DNA of 15,750 nucleotides from an uncultured Alphaproteobacteria bacterium (lineage in GTDB: Bacteria > Pseudomonadota > Alphaproteobacteria > Caulobacterales > Parvularculaceae), in assembly GCA_937895955.1 (NCBI GenBank), contig CALAZI010000094.1:1-15750 (forward strand). Reading direction: 5' to 3'. Numbering within the stretch: position 1 is the first letter of the stretch; each line of letters opens with the position of its first letter. A program made the position numbers and the translations under genes. The notes under the pieces are model-generated. The model saw only the letters and a program-made list of their open reading frames with translations. It made no database searches and was not told the DNA's origin. Below are positions 12,902 to 15,750 of this stretch, in pieces.

Positions 12902-14092
12902 ATGAACATCCATGAATACCAGGCCAAAGCCCTGTTGAAGTCATTCGGCGCGCCTGTTTCCAAAGGCGTCGCCGTTCTTGACGCCAGGGACGCTGAAAGC
13001 GCAGCTGCGACGCTTCCCGGCCCTCTTTATGTCGTCAAGGCGCAAATTCATGCGGGCGGACGCGGCAAGGGCAAATTCAAGGAGCCTGAAGCGGGCGAAA
13101 AGGGCGGTGTGCGCCTCGCCAGATCGCCGAAAGAGGCGGCGGAATTCACGAAGCAAATGCTCGGCGCGACCCTCGTCACCAAGCAGACCGGCGATGCAGG
13201 CAAGCAGGTCAACCGCATTTATATCGAAGACGGCTCGGACATAGACCGCGAGCTGTATCTTTCCGCGCTCGTCGATCGTGCGGCCTCGCGCGTCGCTTTC
13301 ATCGTCTCGACGGAAGGCGGCATGAACATCGAGGAAGTCGCTGAGGAAACGCCGGAAAAGATCCACACGATCCGTATTGATCCGGCGACCGGCTACATGC
13401 CGCATCACGGCCGGCGCATCGCGAAGGCGCTGGCGCTGAAAGGCGATCTCGCGAAGCAGTGCCAGAAGCTGATCGGCCAACTCTACAAAGCGTTCGTCGA
13501 AAAGGACATGGCGCTGCTGGAAGTGAACCCGCTGATCGTCACGAAAAGCGGCGAGCTGAAAGTTCTCGACGCCAAGGTCGGGTTTGACGACAACGCCATC
13601 TTCCGCCATCCGGATATCGCCGACTTGCGCGATGAGACGGAAGAAGACCCCTATGAGCGCAGGGCGAAAGAATTCGATCTTTCCTACGTCAAGCTCGACG
13701 GCAATATCGGCTGCATGGTGAACGGCGCCGGCCTTGCGATGTCGACGATGGACATCATCAAGCATTACGGCGCAGAGCCCGCGAACTTCCTCGATGTCGG
13801 CGGCGGCGCGACGAAAGAAAAAGTGACCGAGGCGTTCAAGATCATCACCTCCGACCCCAACGTCAAAGGCATTCTCGTCAACATTTTCGGCGGCATCATG
13901 CGCTGCGACACGATCGCGGAAGGCATCATCGCGGCGGTGAAGGAAGTCGGCCTCGAAGCCCCGCTCGTCGTGCGCCTTGAAGGGACGAATGTCGAAAAGG
14001 GCAAGGAAATCCTCGCCAAGTCGGGCCTCGCCATCACGCCCGCCGACGATCTTGAAGACGCCGCGCAAAAGGTCGTGAAGGCGGTGGGGTAA
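12902..14092 (+). CDS. sucC: Succinyl-CoA synthetase (ADP/GDP-forming) beta subunit
   Basis: SucC is the nucleotide- and CoA-independent half of succinyl-CoA synthetase: it carries the ATP-grasp domain and the succinate site, while the SucD alpha subunit carries the phosphohistidine and CoA site. Together they make ATP and succinate from succinyl-CoA in the TCA cycle. The 396-residue protein matches family length. Visible features are MNIHEYQAKALL at the start, the ATP-grasp loop GGRGKGKFK (52-60), the metal-binding LLEVNPLIV, and the ligase domain motifs NGAGLAMSTMD, DVGGGA and NIFGGIMRCD. ATG 12902 has GGAG six bases upstream; a longer upstream frame to 12584 has no coding character. Neither mdh upstream nor sucD downstream, the usual alphaproteobacterial partners, is present. 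Confidence 0.97.
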   Translation: MNIHEYQAKALLKSFGAPVSKGVAVLDARDAESAAATLPGPLYVVKAQIHAGGRGKGKFKEPEAGEKGGVRLARSPKEAAEFTKQMLGATLVTKQTGDAGKQVNRIYIEDGSDIDRELYLSALVDRAASRVAFIVSTEGGMNIEEVAEETPEKIHTIRIDPATGYMPHHGRRIAKALALKGDLAKQCQKLIGQLYKAFVEKDMALLEVNPLIVTKSGELKVLDAKVGFDDNAIFRHPDIADLRDETEEDPYERRAKEFDLSYVKLDGNIGCMVNGAGLAMSTMDIIKHYGAEPANFLDVGGGATKEKVTEAFKIITSDPNVKGILVNIFGGIMRCDTIAEGIIAAVKEVGLEAPLVVRLEGTNVEKGKEILAKSGLAITPADDLEDAAQKVVKAVG

Positions 14093-14098
14093 GGGCGG

Positions 14099-14794
14099 AT
14101 GTCCCAAAAAAATCGTTTCGGGCGATTATTTTCCGGATTGAGCTCCGACCTTATCGAAATTCGTGAATACACACGACGGCATGCTGAACTGAGAGAGGCT
14201 CATCACTTTCTGTTCGCTTTGCCAACCGATGGCTTTGATCCCAATCTCCCAATTGAATTGGTGCTTATGGGCACAAATCCCGGCGAAAGCCCTGCGTGTT
14301 GGAAGTTTCTGCGAACCCCGATGCAAGAGGAATCGTTCGAGATTGATTTTCATAGAGGATCGTCGGGAGCGACTAGCGGTCGCAAAAATTGGATGTCAAA
14401 AGTCTCTAGATTTCTGCCGCCCGGAAACATTCTCCAAACCGAACTCTTTTTTTGGAGTTCACAAAACTTGGAGCTCTTTGAAGAAAGATTTGGCAAGATT
14501 TCGAGAACGCCGCACCTAACTTTTTGTACGAAAAAGAACAAGAAGTTATTGATGGCGGCAGATCCAAAAGCTGTTGTCTTCTCTGGGTTAGGCCAAGCGC
14601 AATTGGCGTCGAAGCTGTATAATTTGCAACATATCAGAACTGAATCGTGTGCAGTCAGCGGCAAAAAACTAGCTGAACAATTTACAGATGGATTCCGAAA
14701 TTGGTTTTTTGTTCCGCATTTGTCAGGTGCGCGAGGATACACAAATTTGCAGAGGGACATTTGCAAGGAAATTATTTTGCAAGGTATTTCTTAA
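14099..14794 (+). CDS. AT-rich hypothetical protein, possibly of the uracil-DNA-glycosylase superfold
   Basis: This 231-residue soluble protein has no signal or membrane helix. I do not recognise a named family. Its layout recalls the UDG superfamily: a strand plus loop ELVLMGTNPG (residues 53-62), similar to the GxNPG/GEAPG motif, a central ELFFWSSQN (115-123), a strand-helix PKAVVFSGLGQAQLASKLY (156-174), and a late FVPHLSGARGYTN (204-216), placed like the HPS motif. This is resemblance only. Base composition is far lower in GC than the neighbours: 22 of 60 at 14521-14580, against 40 of 60 at 13921-13980 in sucC. Codon use favours A/T endings, suggesting horizontal transfer. It starts 6 nt after the sucC stop behind AAGGGCGG, so it is probably co-transcribed with sucC, where sucD is expected. 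Confidence 0.7.
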   Translation: MSQKNRFGRLFSGLSSDLIEIREYTRRHAELREAHHFLFALPTDGFDPNLPIELVLMGTNPGESPACWKFLRTPMQEESFEIDFHRGSSGATSGRKNWMSKVSRFLPPGNILQTELFFWSSQNLELFEERFGKISRTPHLTFCTKKNKKLLMAADPKAVVFSGLGQAQLASKLYNLQHIRTESCAVSGKKLAEQFTDGFRNWFFVPHLSGARGYTNLQRDICKEIILQGIS

Positions 14795-14949
14795 TTCGGT
14801 ATTGATAAGGCTGTCTTCCGTTCCATGGCCGTTGTGCGAAGTGCCACGGGCAGAGATCGTCTAGAATACAAATTGCTTCGTCCAAAGTTTTGACGCGATC
14901 CGGGATTGGACAATTACGGTTGGTTGCTCGAGTCAAGTTACGCGCGGCC

Positions 14950-15750
14950 CTACTCGAACCCCAGAACCAGCGAGCCGTTGTCGATCAGTTTTTCGACATT
15001 GTCGCCGTCATGCTCGGAAATGAAAATGAGGCCGGGTTCGCGTGCGGCGAGGTCGTGAAGCGCGCGCACCTGATCTAGAACCGCTGCGCGGTCTTCCGGC
15101 GGTTTGAAGAAAAGGAACTGCAACAGGCGCGGGCGTGTTTTGAGATGCGCGATATTGCTGACGGCCCAGACGATGTCGCCGACGAGGACGTATTCGGCGC
15201 CGTCCGCGCGGCGAATGTAGAATACATGACTTCCGGGCGTGTGACCGGGCGCCGGCGCAATAACGATCCCCGGCGCAATCCGCATCGGTTTTGGGAAGTC
15301 GGCTGGCGGAAGGTCGCGCAATATCGGCGATAGTCCGCCTTCAGGCCCGAAAGCAGGCAAGGCGTCAATCTGTTCGGCGGTGAGTTTCAGTTTTGCGGCG
15401 AATGTCTCCGGCGCGGGGTGGCGCGTGATCGCCATCACATGATCGAAATGTTCATGCGTTATCAGGATCTGGTCGGCGCCCTGATAAGACTCCTGCAAGC
15501 GGGCGTAGGCGTCAGGAAAGAAAACCGCGTCTTTCGATCGCGAATTTTCCGCCGCGGTCAGATCGTCGACCGCGCCGCCGATGACTGTCGTCATTGATGG
15601 CGACGCGATTTTCAACGCCGTATTGTAGACGTGAAAGGGCTTGAAGCCGCCGCCGGTTTCCGCAGCGAGCATCGGCGCTTCATCCTTGCTGATGATCTCG
15701 ACGCGGATTTCAGCCGGAAGTTCGCCGTCATCGGCGATGAGCGCGCGCCA
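14950..15750 (-). CDS. Metallo-beta-lactamase-fold hydrolase (5' end outside window)
   Basis: The minus-strand frame is open from the right edge to the TAG at 14950-14952, giving 266 residues plus stop; the true start lies beyond 15750. The zinc signature THEHFDHV is encoded at about 15439-15456 (HxHxDH), followed by GHTPGSHVF with the next ligand histidine, VGDIVW with the bridging aspartate, and SEHDGDN near the end with the last histidine. All ligands of an active di-zinc MBL hydrolase are therefore present. The substrate is not determinable; the group includes lactonases, glyoxalase II-like and other esterases. An upstream segment (IISKDEAPMLAAETGGGFKP) suggests a leader of some length before the core domain. 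It converges on the AT-rich gene with 155 nt between them. Confidence 0.88.
   Translation of the reverse strand, partial: WRALIADDGELPAEIRVEIISKDEAPMLAAETGGGFKPFHVYNTALKIASPSMTTVIGGAVDDLTAAENSRSKDAVFFPDAYARLQESYQGADQILITHEHFDHVMAITRHPAPETFAAKLKLTAEQIDALPAFGPEGGLSPILRDLPPADFPKPMRIAPGIVIAPAPGHTPGSHVFYIRRADGAEYVLVGDIVWAVSNIAHLKTRPRLLQFLFFKPPEDRAAVLDQVRALHDLAAREPGLIFISEHDGDNVEKLIDNGSLVLGFE

Noticed and set aside
12941..14107. Long 388-codon minus-strand open frame
   Set aside because: It lies wholly antisense to sucC, which has clear motifs; its sequence is rich in D, R, F and H as expected from an antisense shadow of GC-rich coding DNA.
1..15750. CRISPR array, toxin-antitoxin pair or phage structural genes
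   Set aside because: No regularly spaced repeats, no pair of small overlapping genes outside the IS, and no capsid, tail or terminase motifs were seen on either strand.

Overview
The window looks like chromosomal DNA of a GC-rich alphaproteobacterium. The grounds are the divided System I cytochrome c maturation cluster, the strongly GC-skewed codon use, the outer-membrane proteins, and protein styles resembling the Caulobacterales/Parvularculales/Hyphomonadaceae side of the class. That placement comes from family resemblance read by eye, not from a search.

Left end (1-924): two minus-strand genes form a small operon. They are the N-terminal part of a beta-lactamase-like serine hydrolase, cut by the window edge, and a 90-residue two-helix membrane protein. 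A tRNA-Ser(GGA) follows on the plus strand. It has a plausible promoter whose -35/-10 spacer is largely alternating GC.

Decayed island (925-3319): a tyrosine recombinase gene lies 24 nt from the 3' end of the tRNA, the classic layout for an element integrated into a tRNA gene. The short gene before it (apparently an excisionase-type DNA-binding protein) survives only as a C-terminal stub. The stub is joined to a truncated IS3-family element (intact orfA, broken orfB). The other, intact end of this IS abuts the 3' part of an outer-membrane barrel gene that has lost its start. No second copy of the tRNA 3' end was seen in the window, so most of the island seems deleted.

Housekeeping block (3507-8862): glucokinase (glk, TTG start) runs toward ccmD. 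ccmD stands alone, divergent from a tight ccmF-ccmG-ccmH-ccmI operon in which all the genes overlap or nearly touch. These encode the haem-ligation half of cytochrome c maturation. ccmA, ccmB, ccmC and ccmE are not in the window.

Middle block (9197-12639): a large M28-type metallopeptidase fused to a polytopic membrane region, a VOC/glyoxalase-fold protein, and an OmpW-family porin, all on the plus strand and separately spaced.

Right end (12863-15750): sucC (succinyl-CoA synthetase beta) is preceded by a perfect 11-bp hairpin ending exactly at its Shine-Dalgarno sequence. Where sucD would be expected there is instead an AT-rich gene, starting 6 nt after the sucC stop. Its product vaguely resembles the uracil-DNA-glycosylase superfold and looks horizontally acquired. 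A minus-strand metallo-beta-lactamase-fold hydrolase, cut by the window edge, closes the window. The sucC/foreign-gene junction and the eroded tRNA-Ser island are the two most unusual parts.
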